Source of the DNA: Sphingomonas limnosediminicola
GTDB lineage: Bacteria > Pseudomonadota > Alphaproteobacteria > Sphingomonadales > Sphingomonadaceae
Assembly (NCBI RefSeq): GCF_039537965.1
Contig: NZ_BAABBM010000001.1
Location: 310,001-374,000, forward strand
Direction: 5' to 3'
Length of the DNA: 64,000 bases
Positions 24,860-34,240 of the stretch are shown here, in pieces; position 1 is the stretch's first letter; each line of letters starts with the position of its first letter. The notes beneath the pieces were generated by a model, which was given only the letters and a program-made list of their open reading frames with translations, searched no databases and was not told the DNA's origin. The translations under genes were made by a program, and so were the position numbers.

Positions 24860-25342
24860 CTAGGCTGTCGGCTTGGCGGGCTCGGGACCGCAGTCACCAC
24901 TGACCTTGGTCACCACCTTCGGCGGCTTGCCAGTGCCCTGGCCAGTCACCTCGGTTGTGCGCACGCAGGTCTTGGAGCCGTTGCTCTCCGACACAACGGT
25001 GATGCTGCTACCTTCGGGGGCATTGCCAAAAGCCGCTACGTTCAACTCCGGCGCTCCGGCGAGAGTAGCCGGCATCTGCGTCACGGCAGCGACCTCTTGC
25101 ATCATCGCGTCGATCTGGCGCTGAATGTCGAACATGCTGCGGTCGAACAGGCCGAACGGCGTCACGCGGGCCGGCACTACCGTGACCTTCGGCGCCACAT
25201 CACCGACATATTTGACCCGAGCAGTCGAGCCGTCGGGAAGCTGCACGTTCATGGTGTGGGTGTCCCGGCTCGCGGCGACGGCGGCGCTGGCAATTGCAGC
25301 GGCGCCCAGACCTGCCAGGACAATCGCATATGCACTACGCAT
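24860..25342 (-). CDS. Secreted hypothetical protein
   Basis: A 160-residue exported protein with a signal peptide (MRSAYAIVLAGLGAAAIASAAVAA). The mature part has DTHTMNVQLPDGSTARVKYVGDVAPKV and a C-terminal region with two cysteines (KTCVRTTEVT, GDCGPEP) that may form a disulfide. The ATG at 25342 has AGGAGG upstream; the longer frame lacks support. Family not recognised. It is the first of a group of small envelope genes on this strand. Confidence 0.65.
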   Translation of the reverse strand: MRSAYAIVLAGLGAAAIASAAVAASRDTHTMNVQLPDGSTARVKYVGDVAPKVTVVPARVTPFGLFDRSMFDIQRQIDAMMQEVAAVTQMPATLAGAPELNVAAFGNAPEGSSITVVSESNGSKTCVRTTEVTGQGTGKPPKVVTKVSGDCGPEPAKPTA

Positions 25343-25520
25343 GAGGCGTCCTCCTCTTTGATCTGACTTCCACAATTTATCTGAGAAAGCTGAACCGCCG
25401 ATTTCAAGACCAGGAAAGTGAAGGATATTTAATGCGGTCGCAATCTGCACCGCGAAGGATTGGGACCGTCACGCATCAGAGTTCGTCGGCCATGGCGCTG
25501 CAAGGTCGACGAAATGTCGT

Positions 25521-25829
25521 TCAAGTCCCCGAAAACGTGAAGAAAATCAGTGCGATGAGATTCAGCCCTAGAAGGATCCAGGCTAGTCCGACCCAAGGGC
25601 ACTCCCGGTCCACGTGCCGACATAGCCGCACGTGAAGTATCAGTCCCAGCCCAGCCAGCAGCGGCACAATGGCGAACCATAATGGCAGCTGGATGCGCCA
25701 TCGAGCATCCTCCCAGCTCCGTACCGTGGCGAGGCTCGCACTGAACGATAGTGCGAGCGCAAGAATGGCCTGTCCAAGAGCCATTCCGATCACGACGAAT
25801 GCGGTAGGTTTTCGGCGAGGCTTTGCCAT
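25521..25829 (-). CDS. Small membrane protein
   Basis: A 102-residue protein with three hydrophobic stretches (FVVIGMALGQAILALALSFS, LPLWFAIVPLLAGLGLILHV, VGLAWILLGLNLIALIFFTF) and a basic N terminus. Not recognised as a known family. It follows the lipoprotein gene on the same strand by about 15 bases and may be co-transcribed with it. Confidence 0.6.
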   Translation of the reverse strand: MAKPRRKPTAFVVIGMALGQAILALALSFSASLATVRSWEDARWRIQLPLWFAIVPLLAGLGLILHVRLCRHVDRECPWVGLAWILLGLNLIALIFFTFSGT

Positions 25830-25844
25830 GGCAGACTGACACAC

Positions 25845-26438
25845 TTACCGCGGCTTGGGCAGCTCGATCGTCGGGCCAAGCTTGGCCATAACGGCCCGCG
25901 CGTCGATCGCACTCGGCTGGCTGGTGGGGACTGGTCCCTTGTGTGTGGTAATCTCGGCAGTCGCCTCGAAGGCCTCGACCGTCTGCACATTCGCTCCACC
26001 GTACCAGAACGGCCCACCCATCCACGGGTCCCAATAGTTCCAGCCATAGCCGCCCCGGTAATAACCCCAATAGGGACGCCAGTAAGGGTAACCGTACCAG
26101 GGACTGTAGAAGGGATCAGGCTGCACATAGGTTTGTACGTCATGCTCTGTGTGCCGAGTGACCGGAACGAACCAGTCGTACCCGTGCTGCAACGTCACCT
26201 CAGCCGCGCGATAGAGCAGGTAACCTTCGACGCGCTCGCGCGACGCCATTTCGTTACCGTGGAAGCGCACAATGAACCGATCGGGCGCGAGCTGTTGTTC
26301 TGAATATCCGCCGTGCGTGCCTGGCCCGCCTTCAGGTATGTAGGGTTGGTAAGGCGTAGCGGTCATGCAGCCGCCGAGCGTTATGGCCGACAGGACGATC
26401 GCGGCGGCCGCCATCGGGCGAAGCATCTTGTAAAACAT
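25845..26438 (-). CDS. CC0125/CC1285-type lipoprotein
   Basis: A 197-residue lipoprotein. The signal ends in the lipobox ITLGGC. The block YSEQQLAPDRFIVRFHGNEMASRERVEGYLLYRAAEVTLQHGYDWF is characteristic of the CC0125/CC1285 family, followed by a tyrosine/tryptophan-rich stretch (PYWRPYWGYYRGGYGWNYWD). Role unknown, presumably in the outer membrane or periplasm. The ATG at 26438 has GGAAGGA upstream. Confidence 0.8.
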   Translation of the reverse strand: MFYKMLRPMAAAAIVLSAITLGGCMTATPYQPYIPEGGPGTHGGYSEQQLAPDRFIVRFHGNEMASRERVEGYLLYRAAEVTLQHGYDWFVPVTRHTEHDVQTYVQPDPFYSPWYGYPYWRPYWGYYRGGYGWNYWDPWMGGPFWYGGANVQTVEAFEATAEITTHKGPVPTSQPSAIDARAVMAKLGPTIELPKPR

Positions 26439-26614
26439 ACAACTGATCCTTCCGCACATCAGAGACGAGCATTAGGCCTCAAAAGCGGTCGCACGCGCGA
26501 TAGGGGAATGTCCTTAGAGCCGTTGGCAGGAAAAGCGCCGCAACACGGCGCAACGCTAACACTCCGTTAGGGCGCGCCACGTACCCCTTCGCTGCTGAAC
26601 TGGGGGAATTGGCG

Positions 26615-26776
26615 GTGGGCCGGCTAGTCTTGTGCGTATCATTGATGGCGCTTGTCGGCTGCGACGGTTCTGATCAGGCGAGGGCACCGAGCGTCACCGT
26701 GAAGCTTCCTCCGGCCAAGCCGTACGTCGCTGGGCCCGCCTTTTCATTTGGACATGCGCCAAGGCAGCCGCGCTGA
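26615..26776 (+). CDS. Putative 53-residue lipoprotein
   Basis: A GTG at 26615, preceded by GGGGGAA, opens a 53-codon frame with a short signal and lipobox (CVSLMALVGCDGS), then a proline-rich mature part (SVTVKLPPAKPYVAGPAFSFGHAPRQPR). It is a typical short lipoprotein layout and lies in an otherwise empty gap between divergent and convergent neighbours. A chance frame cannot be excluded. Confidence 0.45.
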   Translation: MGRLVLCVSLMALVGCDGSDQARAPSVTVKLPPAKPYVAGPAFSFGHAPRQPR

Positions 26777-26813
26777 AGCGCGACCGCCCGACGTCAAAAT
26801 CAAAAAGGTGTGA

Positions 26814-27182
26814 TTAAGCTGGGCTGTTCGGCGTCGTCGGAAGGACGACGTGACCGCTGTGGTGCTTGGTCGCGATGTAGATCGCGAGCGCCACGTCGGC
26901 TAGCAGGATCGCAATAACTGGCAGCGGCGGGAAGCCACCACCGCGCGCGTAGCCCTCAGGCGGGGGCGGCGGAGGCGGATTGTCGCTCGCCGCCTGAGCG
27001 GCGGCCGCCCCGCCGAGGCCGATGGCTCCTGACGGGGTGAGCATGCTGAGCGCCATCCACGAGGATTGCGCAGCTGGCGCAGCCACGGCGACCGGAGCGG
27101 GCGTCGCTGCGGTGGCTGCGGAGCTTGAAACGAGGGCCGCGACGACGGCGGCGGCAATGAATTTGTTCCTGGCGCTGAACAT
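26814..27182 (-). CDS. Small secreted/membrane protein with proline tract
   Basis: A 122-residue protein: a signal-like N terminus (FIAAAVVAALVSSSAATAAT), an alanine-rich section, a run of seven prolines near residue 70, and a C-terminal hydrophobic helix (LPVIAILLADVALAIYIATK) with a short His-containing tail. ATG at 27182 with AAGGAG upstream. No family recognised; the architecture (signal, disordered linker, C-terminal anchor) resembles the two small proteins near 28.5-29.0 kb. Confidence 0.6.
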   Translation of the reverse strand: MFSARNKFIAAAVVAALVSSSAATAATPAPVAVAAPAAQSSWMALSMLTPSGAIGLGGAAAAQAASDNPPPPPPPEGYARGGGFPPLPVIAILLADVALAIYIATKHHSGHVVLPTTPNSPA

Positions 27183-27309
27183 TCGAATCACTCCTTGAGC
27201 CACGCAACGTACGATCAACTCATTTTCACGGCTGATCATTTGGTCCGCAAAAACAACACGCTTCGGCGGTTCAGCTACAACTCGGACCCTACGATTTTAT
27301 TACTGTTGC

Positions 27310-28461
27310 CTAATCGACACTCGCGAGGCTTCGCTCGAGGTCCTCAATCAGGTCATGCGGATCTTCCAGGCCAATGTGGAGCCGAACCAGTCGTTCCGCA
27401 GGCGTTTTAGTTGCGGTCCGGTTTGCGCGCACTGGCAGCGCAAGACTCTCATAGCCGCCCCAACTATAACCAATGCCGAACAACTTCAGTCGATCGATGA
27501 ATGCGGCGGGATCTCCGTTGAGCTGGAATGCGAACAGCCCCGACGCGCCTTTGAAATCGCGTGCCCAAATTTCGTGACCGGGACAATCGGGAAGGGCGGG
27601 GTGAAGCACCGCGCCCACTTGTCGCTGCTGTTGAAGCCATCTGGCGATCTTTAGCGCGGACGTTTGGTGCTGCTTGAGGCGGATCGCCATCGTCCTTAGC
27701 CCACGAGATGCGAGCCATGCATCGTCGGGTGACACCGCATGACCAAGGTCCCAACTCGTTCGCTGCAGGCGCTGGAAATGCTCCTCAGTCGCCGTAGCCG
27801 TGCCGATCATCACGTCCGCATGTCCGCCGACATATTTGGTGGCGGCGAGGATGGTGATGTCCACGCCGGCCGCGATTGCAGGGAAGAACAGGGGCGTCGC
27901 CCAGGTGTTGTCGAGCAAGGTGACGACACCTCGATCACGCGCCACCGAACAAATCGCCGGTACATCCTGGATTTCCATCGTCAGCGAGCCCGGGCTCTCG
28001 AGAAGGATGGCTTTGGTCTTGGCGCCGATGAGCTCGGCGATGCGGCTGCCAATCAGCGGGTCATAATATCGCGTATTCACCCCGAAGCGCTTGAGGATCG
28101 CATCGCAAAACTTGCGGGTGGGTCCGTAAACGCTGTCGGTGACGAGCAGCTCGTCACCCGCGGAAAGCACCGATTGTAGCGACGCGGTAATCGCCGCCAG
28201 CCCCGAGGAGAAAAGAGCTGTCCCTGCGGCGCCCGGCTCAAGTTCGGTGAGGGCTTCGGAAAGGGCCCAATGCGTTGCCGTTCCCTGCAATCCGTAGCGA
28301 TATTCGCCCAGGCCCGGTTGCCCGCTGCTCAGCTCAGCGACGCTATCGAACAGGATTGTGGATGCGCGCTCGACCGGCGGATTGACGAGGCGCCCAAGCC
28401 ATTCCTTGCGGCGGCCCCCTTCGACAAGCTTCGTCGATTGCCGCTTTTCGTGGTCACTCAT
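27310..28461 (-). CDS. metC: Cystathionine beta-lyase / Cys-Met metabolism PLP enzyme
   Basis: A 383-residue PLP-dependent enzyme of the trans-sulfuration family. The N terminus has PPVERASTILFDS and YRYGLQGTATHWALSEALTEL; the PLP lysine is in the segment ILAATKYVGGHADVM (about residue 205). MetC would split cystathionine into homocysteine, pyruvate and ammonia. The motif order and length fit MetC; cystathionine gamma-synthase or gamma-lyase is possible. The ATG at 28461 is preferred to a GTG one codon upstream because GGAG lies 7 bases before it. Confidence 0.8.
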   Translation of the reverse strand: MSDHEKRQSTKLVEGGRRKEWLGRLVNPPVERASTILFDSVAELSSGQPGLGEYRYGLQGTATHWALSEALTELEPGAAGTALFSSGLAAITASLQSVLSAGDELLVTDSVYGPTRKFCDAILKRFGVNTRYYDPLIGSRIAELIGAKTKAILLESPGSLTMEIQDVPAICSVARDRGVVTLLDNTWATPLFFPAIAAGVDITILAATKYVGGHADVMIGTATATEEHFQRLQRTSWDLGHAVSPDDAWLASRGLRTMAIRLKQHQTSALKIARWLQQQRQVGAVLHPALPDCPGHEIWARDFKGASGLFAFQLNGDPAAFIDRLKLFGIGYSWGGYESLALPVRANRTATKTPAERLVRLHIGLEDPHDLIEDLERSLASVD

Positions 28462-28520
28462 CACATGCTCCGGAAGTTCCTAGCGACCGAGCCGGGAACG
28501 CCCCGAAGACAGGTCGAGAG

Positions 28521-28790
28521 TCAGCCCTTGGCCTTCCTGGCACCGAGTAGACCGACAAGGCCAATGAGGCCAATCGCTCCCCACGGAAGACCACGGGATT
28601 TGGTCGGTTCAGGTGCAGCCATATCGGCGGGCTGCGCCGTAGGTTCCGGCACCGCTTGCGGCGGCACCGCATTGGCATCCACGGCCTGGGTTGCCGCAGC
28701 ATTGTTTGTCGCGACGTTGTTGTCTTGGGCCATGGCTGGCGTTGCGGCGAGCAGCGCGGCGGCGAAGGGCAGGGAATATACGAGGCGCAT
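28521..28790 (-). CDS. Secreted protein with C-terminal Gly/Leu-rich membrane anchor
   Basis: An 89-residue protein: signal peptide (to ATPAMAQ), a disordered Ala/Pro/Gln linker, and a C-terminal anchor WGAIGLIGLVGLLGARKAKG. The WGxxGxxG-like tail with a basic end looks like a short sorting signal. AGGAGG precedes the ATG. Shares its tail type with the next gene upstream on this strand. Function unknown. Confidence 0.65.
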   Translation of the reverse strand: MRLVYSLPFAAALLAATPAMAQDNNVATNNAAATQAVDANAVPPQAVPEPTAQPADMAAPEPTKSRGLPWGAIGLIGLVGLLGARKAKG

Positions 28791-28814
28791 CAGCGTTCCT
28801 CCTTTATCGGATCA

Positions 28815-29048
28815 TCATTCGTCGAAGGATGACGGGTGATAACTGTCTTCCTCATGCTGCGGCAGCAGCCCGATGAGCCCAATGAGCCCGAGCAATCCAA
28901 CGAGGTTCCAGAGCAAATCCACTGAAGATTCGCGGCTTGCGATCCGCTGTTGCGTCTCCGTCCGCAACTCGCCGCGGTCGTTCTGCGCGGACACGGGTCC
29001 GATGGCCGAGGTCATCAGGAACAGCGCGAGTATCAAACGCCAACGCAT
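28815..29048 (-). CDS. Secreted protein with Gly/Leu repeat anchor, paralogue-like neighbour
   Basis: A 77-residue protein with a signal peptide (LILALFLMTSAIGPVSA), a short charged segment (ELRTETQQRIASRES) and a hydrophobic stretch LLWNLVGLLGLIGLIGLLPQ near the C terminus, which repeats the GLxGLIGL pattern of the neighbouring gene; the acidic tail HEEDSYHPSSFDE follows. ATG at 29048 with GGAGG upstream. Function unknown. Confidence 0.6.
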   Translation of the reverse strand: MRWRLILALFLMTSAIGPVSAQNDRGELRTETQQRIASRESSVDLLWNLVGLLGLIGLIGLLPQHEEDSYHPSSFDE

Positions 29049-29163
29049 TGGCTTCCTCCTTCGCTGATCAGTGCGCTTGTTCACGCCCGAAAGGCATGAC
29101 CAAGGAAGTCATTCCTACATCAAAACGACGCTTGCAGAAAGTTGGGCAAACCAATCGTCACCC

Positions 29164-29679
29164 TCAGTCGGCGATCGCCCATTTCACCGACTGGGTATAG
29201 GTGCTGACACTCGGCCTTCCGTCCACGTCGAGTGCCGGTGCGAAGCGCGCCCGTGTTTGGATTATGTTGCAAGTGGCTTGGTCGAGCGAAGCGTGACCGC
29301 TGCTCTCCACTACCGAGCAGCGGCTGACGCGGCCCTGGCGATCGATATCGAGGCGGACGCGTACCGTCCCTTGCGCATTCGCATCTAGGGCGTCCGCAGG
29401 ATAATCGTCTCCGCTGAACAAGCCGGTGAGTCTATTTGGCGATGAGTTTACGTTAGCTGCCGATTGTTCGACCTGCGACCGATTTGGTTCGGACGGAGCT
29501 AACGACCGCCCGGCAGCGGAATGGCTGGACCGAGACGAAGTGTCCTGCACTCTGACCTGCTGAAATGCCCAAATGGCGATCGCTACGACAGCTGCCAGCA
29601 GGAACAGGCCCGCGTTTTCCTTGGGAGGTTGAACCGGTGAGCGAGGATCGGTTTGCCGCCTGTCCGAGCCCCAGAACAT
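29164..29679 (-). CDS. TonB-like C-terminal domain protein
   Basis: A 171-residue single-span protein: short cytoplasmic tail, membrane helix (AGLFLLAAVVAIAIWAFQQV), disordered linker, then a TonB C-terminal domain from about DYPADALDANAQGTVRVRLDIDRQGRV to the end. Such proteins pass energy to TonB-dependent receptors, though the linker here is short. The start MFWGSDRR at 29679 is uncertain since no clear ribosome site is visible; an ATG near 29707 is also open. The roughly 310 bases between this gene and proS hold no gene I can support. Confidence 0.7.
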   Translation of the reverse strand: MFWGSDRRQTDPRSPVQPPKENAGLFLLAAVVAIAIWAFQQVRVQDTSSRSSHSAAGRSLAPSEPNRSQVEQSAANVNSSPNRLTGLFSGDDYPADALDANAQGTVRVRLDIDRQGRVSRCSVVESSGHASLDQATCNIIQTRARFAPALDVDGRPSVSTYTQSVKWAIAD

Positions 29680-29717
29680 TGTAGCGGTGTAACTGTGCGG
29701 CAGCATCAAACGCAAAC

Positions 29718-29742
29718 GCCCGGATCGTCTAGCGATCCGGGC
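29718..29742. terminator. 10-bp hairpin between tonB-like gene and proS
   Basis: A perfect 10-bp stem (GCCCGGATCG / CGATCCGGGC) around the 5-base loop TCTAG. No T run follows on the plus strand; on the minus strand GTTTGCGTTTG follows. It could be an RNA 5' element of the tonB-like gene or a terminator without clear tail. Confidence 0.4.
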
Positions 29743-29992
29743 GCCCTGCGTGACGATTGCTCGTCAGCCCCCTTGGATGTTTGTCGCGGTCCAGCGTCCC
29801 CAGTCGCCTAACCGCAACCCCGAACCCACGACCCAAGGGCCTGTTCGTTCGGTCGAAGTGTTTGGTAGGCCTGCCCCTTGACGCTGTCACGGCGGTAAAT
29901 TGACGGAGGTTGCTTTTTGGCAAGGCCTGTGTCGGTCCTGCCACAGCAGCCGTAGTTGCCAGCTAAAGCCGCTCCCCGTAGAGCGCGGGCCC

Positions 29993-31318
29993 ATGCGCTG
30001 GTCACGTGCCTTTCTTCCCGTGCTCAAGGAGAGCCCCGCCGACGCCCAGATCGTCAGTCACAAGCTGATGCTGCGCGCCGGCCTTGTTCGTCAGACAGCC
30101 GCCGGCATCTACGCCTGGCTGCCGCTCGGGTATCGGGTGCTGCGAAACATCGAGCAAATCGTTCGCGACGAGCAAGACCGTTCGGGCGCGATCGAGATGC
30201 TGATGCCGACGCTTCAGTCGGCCGAACTGTGGCGCGAGAGCGGACGTTACGACGCTTACGGGCCTGAGATGCTGCGGATCCGGGACCGGCATGATCGCGA
30301 TATGCTCTACGGTCCGACCAACGAGGAAATGATTACCTCGATCTTCCGCGCCGAGACCCGCAGCTACCGCGACCTTCCGCGCACGCTTTATCACATCCAG
30401 TGGAAATTCCGTGACGAGGTGCGGCCCCGGTTCGGTGTCATGCGCGGGCGAGAGTTCTTGATGAAGGACGCCTACAGCTTCGACATCGACGAGGCCGGCG
30501 CGCGGATGTCCTACTACACGCAGATGCTGGCTTACCTGCGGACGTTCCAGCGGCTCGGCATCCAGGCAGTGCCGATGAAGGCCGCGTCCGGGCCCATCGG
30601 CGGCGACCTTAGTCACGAATTCATCGTCCTCGCGCCGAACGGCGAGAGCGAGGTGTTCTACGATGCCGCCTACGAAGGTTTCGACTGGCATCAGTCGGAT
30701 ATCGACTATGGCGACGAGCGCGACCTGCAGCGGCTCTTCAAGCAGGTCAGCGACACCTACGCCGCGACTGACGAGACCCACGACGAGAAGCAGTGGGGCA
30801 AGGTCAAGGAAGCGAACCGGCGAACCGGTCGTGGCATCGAAGTGGGGCACATCTTCTACTTCGGCGACAAATATTCCGCAGCAATGGACCTCAAGGTCTC
30901 GGGGCGCGACGGGCACGAAGTCACTCCACTGATGGGGAGCTACGGCATCGGCGTCTCGCGCCTCGTCGGCGCCATCATCGAGGCGAGCCACGACGACGCC
31001 GGTATCATCTGGCCGGAAGGCGTTGCGCCGTGGCGCGTCGGCTTGGTCACCATGCGCGCTGACGATCAGCCCAGCCGCGAGGCGGCAGAGATGCTTTACG
31101 GCCACCTGCTGGGGGCTGGCGTCGAGACTCTCTACGACGACCGCGACGAGCGTGGTGGCGCCAAGTTGGCGTCGATGGATCTCATCGGCTTGCCATGGCA
31201 GCTCATCGTCGGACCGCGCGGAATTGCCACCGGCTCGGTCGAGCTCAAGAAGCGTTCGACGGGCGAAAAGCACGAGCTAAGCATCGAATCCGCGCTTTCG
31301 CGGTTAGTGGGCGCATGA
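29993..31318 (+). CDS. proS: Prolyl-tRNA synthetase, alphaproteobacterial short type
   Basis: A 441-residue class II synthetase charging tRNA-Pro. Class II motifs are visible around residues 60-75 (motif 1 region), [25 protein letters not shown] (motif 2) and [14 protein letters not shown] (motif 3), then the anticodon-binding domain near the end. It lacks the large INS editing insertion of the E. coli enzyme, as is normal for alphaproteobacterial ProS. The ATG at 29993 is used; the longer upstream frame is not needed. Its stop overlaps the start of the lol permease gene (ATGA). Confidence 0.95.
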   Translation: MRWSRAFLPVLKESPADAQIVSHKLMLRAGLVRQTAAGIYAWLPLGYRVLRNIEQIVRDEQDRSGAIEMLMPTLQSAELWRESGRYDAYGPEMLRIRDRHDRDMLYGPTNEEMITSIFRAETRSYRDLPRTLYHIQWKFRDEVRPRFGVMRGREFLMKDAYSFDIDEAGARMSYYTQMLAYLRTFQRLGIQAVPMKAASGPIGGDLSHEFIVLAPNGESEVFYDAAYEGFDWHQSDIDYGDERDLQRLFKQVSDTYAATDETHDEKQWGKVKEANRRTGRGIEVGHIFYFGDKYSAAMDLKVSGRDGHEVTPLMGSYGIGVSRLVGAIIEASHDDAGIIWPEGVAPWRVGLVTMRADDQPSREAAEMLYGHLLGAGVETLYDDRDERGGAKLASMDLIGLPWQLIVGPRGIATGSVELKKRSTGEKHELSIESALSRLVGA

Positions 31319-32565
31319 TCCTCAATCGCGCCGAGCGGATGCTCGCTCGCCGTTACCTTCTTCCCGACAAGGGCGAAGGCTTCATCTTCCTGGTCGCCAC
31401 CATCAGCTTGATCGCTGTGGCTCTCGGCGTCGCGGCGCTGATCATCGTGATGAGCGTGATGAACGGCTTCCGAGCGGAGCTGTTCGACAAGATCGTTGGG
31501 CTGAACGGCCACGCGGTGATTCAGGGTTATGATGGACGGCTGTCCAACTGGCAGCAGATCGCCGACCAAGCGAGAAAAACGCCGGGCGTCACCTCCGCCA
31601 TTCCGATGATCGAGCAGCCGCTCATGGGCACGGCGAACGGCCGCTTCGAAGGTGTCATCGTTCGCGGCATGCGTCCCGAGGACCTGCGCTCGAACAATAC
31701 GCTGAACGCGCACGTGGTGGCGGGTGATCTTCGCACCGTCACGCCGGGCAGCAATCGCGTCGCCGTGGGTTCACGCCTTGCCGAAACGCTCGGGCTCTAC
31801 CCGGGCGGCCAGATTACGTTGTGGAACCCGGACGGGCGCTCGACCGTGGTCGGGACGGTTCCGCGCGAAGTGACCTACACCGTCGGCGCGATCTTCGAGA
31901 TCGGCGTCTACGATTATGACAAGGCGTTCGTAGTCCTCCCGATCAAGGACGCGCAGGAACTCCTCCTGATGGGCGACCAGGTCGGGATGATCGAGGTGCA
32001 AACGACGAGCCCGGACAAGGTTCAGCAGATCCTCGATCCGCTCCGCAAGGCCGTCCAGGGCAGGGCCAACGTCGTAGATTGGCGCCAGATGAACTCGGCC
32101 CTGTTTGAAGCGCTGGAGGTCGAGCGCGTTGCGATGTTCGTGGTGCTTTCGCTGATCGTGCTCGTCGCCGTGTTCAACATCCTGTCGTCGCTGATCATGC
32201 TAGTTCGCGCGAAGACCCGCGACATTGCGATCCTGCGGACGATGGGCGCCAGCCGGCGCGGGATGATGAAGGTTTTCATGACCGTTGGTGTGACGATCGG
32301 CTCGCTGGGGATCGTCCTTGGCATCATTATTGGCGCCATCTTCCTCTACTTCCGCCAGGGCGTGGTGGAGGCGATCCAGAAGCTCACGGGCCAAAACCTG
32401 TGGGATCCGTCAGTCCGGTTCCTTACCGACCTTCCTGCCAAGCCCGACCCGTTCGAAGTTACCGCGATCATCGTGATCGCGCTGATCCTCTCGTTCCTCG
32501 CGACCGTCTACCCGGCCTACAAGGCGGCAAGCACTGATCCTGTGCAGGTGCTCCGCTATGAGTGA
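31315..32565 (+). CDS. lolC: Lipoprotein-releasing ABC transporter permease (LolC/LolE type)
   Basis: A 416-residue inner-membrane permease with the LolC/E layout: one N-terminal helix with [21 protein letters not shown], a large periplasmic domain (about 50-270), then three helices and the FtsX-like region ending in [18 protein letters not shown]. It extracts outer-membrane lipoproteins from the inner membrane for LolA. Only one permease gene is present, so the complex is probably a homodimeric LolC/E-type exporter. Overlaps proS and lolD. Confidence 0.9.
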   Translation: MILNRAERMLARRYLLPDKGEGFIFLVATISLIAVALGVAALIIVMSVMNGFRAELFDKIVGLNGHAVIQGYDGRLSNWQQIADQARKTPGVTSAIPMIEQPLMGTANGRFEGVIVRGMRPEDLRSNNTLNAHVVAGDLRTVTPGSNRVAVGSRLAETLGLYPGGQITLWNPDGRSTVVGTVPREVTYTVGAIFEIGVYDYDKAFVVLPIKDAQELLLMGDQVGMIEVQTTSPDKVQQILDPLRKAVQGRANVVDWRQMNSALFEALEVERVAMFVVLSLIVLVAVFNILSSLIMLVRAKTRDIAILRTMGASRRGMMKVFMTVGVTIGSLGIVLGIIIGAIFLYFRQGVVEAIQKLTGQNLWDPSVRFLTDLPAKPDPFEVTAIIVIALILSFLATVYPAYKAASTDPVQVLRYE

Positions 32566-33232
32566 GGCGGTCCTCGCCACGAAGGACTTGCGCCGCAGTT
32601 TCACGCAAGGCGAAGTCACGATCGACGTTCTGCGTGGGGTCGACCTGTCGATTGCGCCCGGCGAGATCGTGGCTTTGCTCGGACCCTCGGGGTCAGGAAA
32701 ATCGACTCTGCTCCAGGCAGTCGGCCTGCTCGAAGGCGGCTTTGAGGGCTCGATCCGCCTCCAGGGCGAGGAAGCGTCAAACCTCGACGACGAAGGCCGC
32801 ACGCGTCTGCGGCGGGAGTTGCTCGGCTTCATCTACCAGTTCCACCATTTGCTCCCGGAATTCAACGCGCGCGAAAACGTCATCCTGCCGCAACTCGTGT
32901 TCGGCACGGAGCCGAAGGCCGCGCAGGAGCGGGCAGAGCAATTGCTGACGGTCCTCGGTCTCGGCCAGCGCCTCGACCACAAGCCAGCCAAGCTTTCCGG
33001 TGGTGAACAGCAGCGCGTCGCTGTCGCTCGCGCGCTCGCCAACAAACCGCCGCTCATCCTCGCCGACGAGCCGACCGGCAACCTCGACGAGCAAACGGCC
33101 GACATCGTTTTCGCCGAATTTCTGAACATGGTCCGCAAGGAGGGCAGCGCCGCCCTCGTCGCTACGCACAATGAGCGGCTTGCGGCGCGGATGGACCGCG
33201 TCGTTAGGCTGAACGAGGGGCGTCTTCAATGA
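32558..33232 (+). CDS. lolD: LolD, lipoprotein-releasing ABC ATPase
   Basis: A 224-residue ATPase: Walker [10 protein letters not shown] (about residues 42-50), signature [15 protein letters not shown], Walker [13 protein letters not shown], plus the [12 protein letters not shown] segment typical of LolD. It powers the permease encoded just upstream, with which it overlaps by 8 bases. Its stop overlaps the next gene (ATGA). Confidence 0.95.
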   Translation: MSEAVLATKDLRRSFTQGEVTIDVLRGVDLSIAPGEIVALLGPSGSGKSTLLQAVGLLEGGFEGSIRLQGEEASNLDDEGRTRLRRELLGFIYQFHHLLPEFNARENVILPQLVFGTEPKAAQERAEQLLTVLGLGQRLDHKPAKLSGGEQQRVAVARALANKPPLILADEPTGNLDEQTADIVFAEFLNMVRKEGSAALVATHNERLAARMDRVVRLNEGRLQ

Positions 33233-34176
33233 CGGAGCCGCAGCGGCGGCCAGACGTTTCTCCGCCAATGCGACGCCTCAATCCCCATCTCTTGGTGCTT
33301 CTCGCCGGTGTCACCGGGCTGGTGCTGCTCCTCGCTTATTACGCCAGCAATCGGAACCCGGATCAGGACAAGCTGAAGGGGTCCCAGGTCGCTGGGCCGC
33401 AAGCGGCCAGCGCCGAGAAACGCTGTGCGAGCAAGGCCACATACGATTTGATCAAGCGCGAACTGTTCCGCCGCGCCGCGCAAATGCGGGGCAGTGATCA
33501 GGCGGCCTATGACAAATTGTCCGCCTACGCCGTCGTGCGCATGGAAAACCCAGTGCTCGAGAGCGAGAATAGCGACACTCGCGCAGTCAATTGCTCGGGG
33601 TCGCTTGCCCTTGATCTGCCACCCGGCGTGGCGGTGGTCGGCGGGCGCCGGACGTTGATGTCCGATGTTGACTATACCTTGCAGCCAGCGGCTGACGGCA
33701 CTGGAACCGTCGTGCTACTGCGTAACGCGGACGCGGTGATAGCTCCGCTCGCGACTCTCGCCCGCACAGCTCAACCGGCACCGCAAACGCCGACTGTCGC
33801 GCCTGAAGCGAATGTGGTCGCCCCTGTAGAGCCCAACCCGGTCGTCGAACCGCAGGCACCTGCAACGCCGCAGGCACCCGACCGGCCGGCGGTTGCGAGG
33901 CCCAGCTTTAACTGCGGCGCAGCTCGCACGCGCGGTGAAAAGGCCGTCTGTTCGGATGCGGGCTTGGCGGCGCTCGATCGCAACATGGCGGCGCAATATG
34001 TGCGGTCGATGAGCGCTGCTTCGCCGGAGCAGCAGGCAACTCTTCGTCGGACACGCGACCGCTTCCTGTCCTATCGAGACCGCTGTCCGGACAACCGCTG
34101 CATCGGCGACGCTTACGTGGGCCGCATGCGCGAGATTCGGGACATCATGGAAGGCCGCTGGCAGGCGCCGCGATAA
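33229..34176 (+). CDS. Membrane protein with C-terminal LprI-like domain
   Basis: A 315-residue protein: one membrane helix (about residues 20-43), a middle region with two cysteines, a proline-rich linker ([20 protein letters not shown]), and a C-terminal cysteine-containing domain ([17 protein letters not shown], then [21 protein letters not shown]) matching the LprI/DUF1311 pattern of lysozyme-inhibitor-like proteins. Probably periplasmic. Coupled to lolD by an ATGA overlap. Its function with Lol is unclear. Confidence 0.65.
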   Translation: MTEPQRRPDVSPPMRRLNPHLLVLLAGVTGLVLLLAYYASNRNPDQDKLKGSQVAGPQAASAEKRCASKATYDLIKRELFRRAAQMRGSDQAAYDKLSAYAVVRMENPVLESENSDTRAVNCSGSLALDLPPGVAVVGGRRTLMSDVDYTLQPAADGTGTVVLLRNADAVIAPLATLARTAQPAPQTPTVAPEANVVAPVEPNPVVEPQAPATPQAPDRPAVARPSFNCGAARTRGEKAVCSDAGLAALDRNMAAQYVRSMSAASPEQQATLRRTRDRFLSYRDRCPDNRCIGDAYVGRMREIRDIMEGRWQAPR

Positions 34177-34240
34177 GCTTCGTAGAACGATGTTTGCCTC
34201 TGCGTGGCAAACGGTGTCCATCATCCACATGGAGGTGCGC

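Noticed and set aside
30002..31273. 423-codon open frame on the minus strand opposite proS
   Set aside because: It is the antisense shadow of a strongly recognised prolyl-tRNA synthetase; such long antisense frames are common at this GC content and its protein has no recognisable motif.
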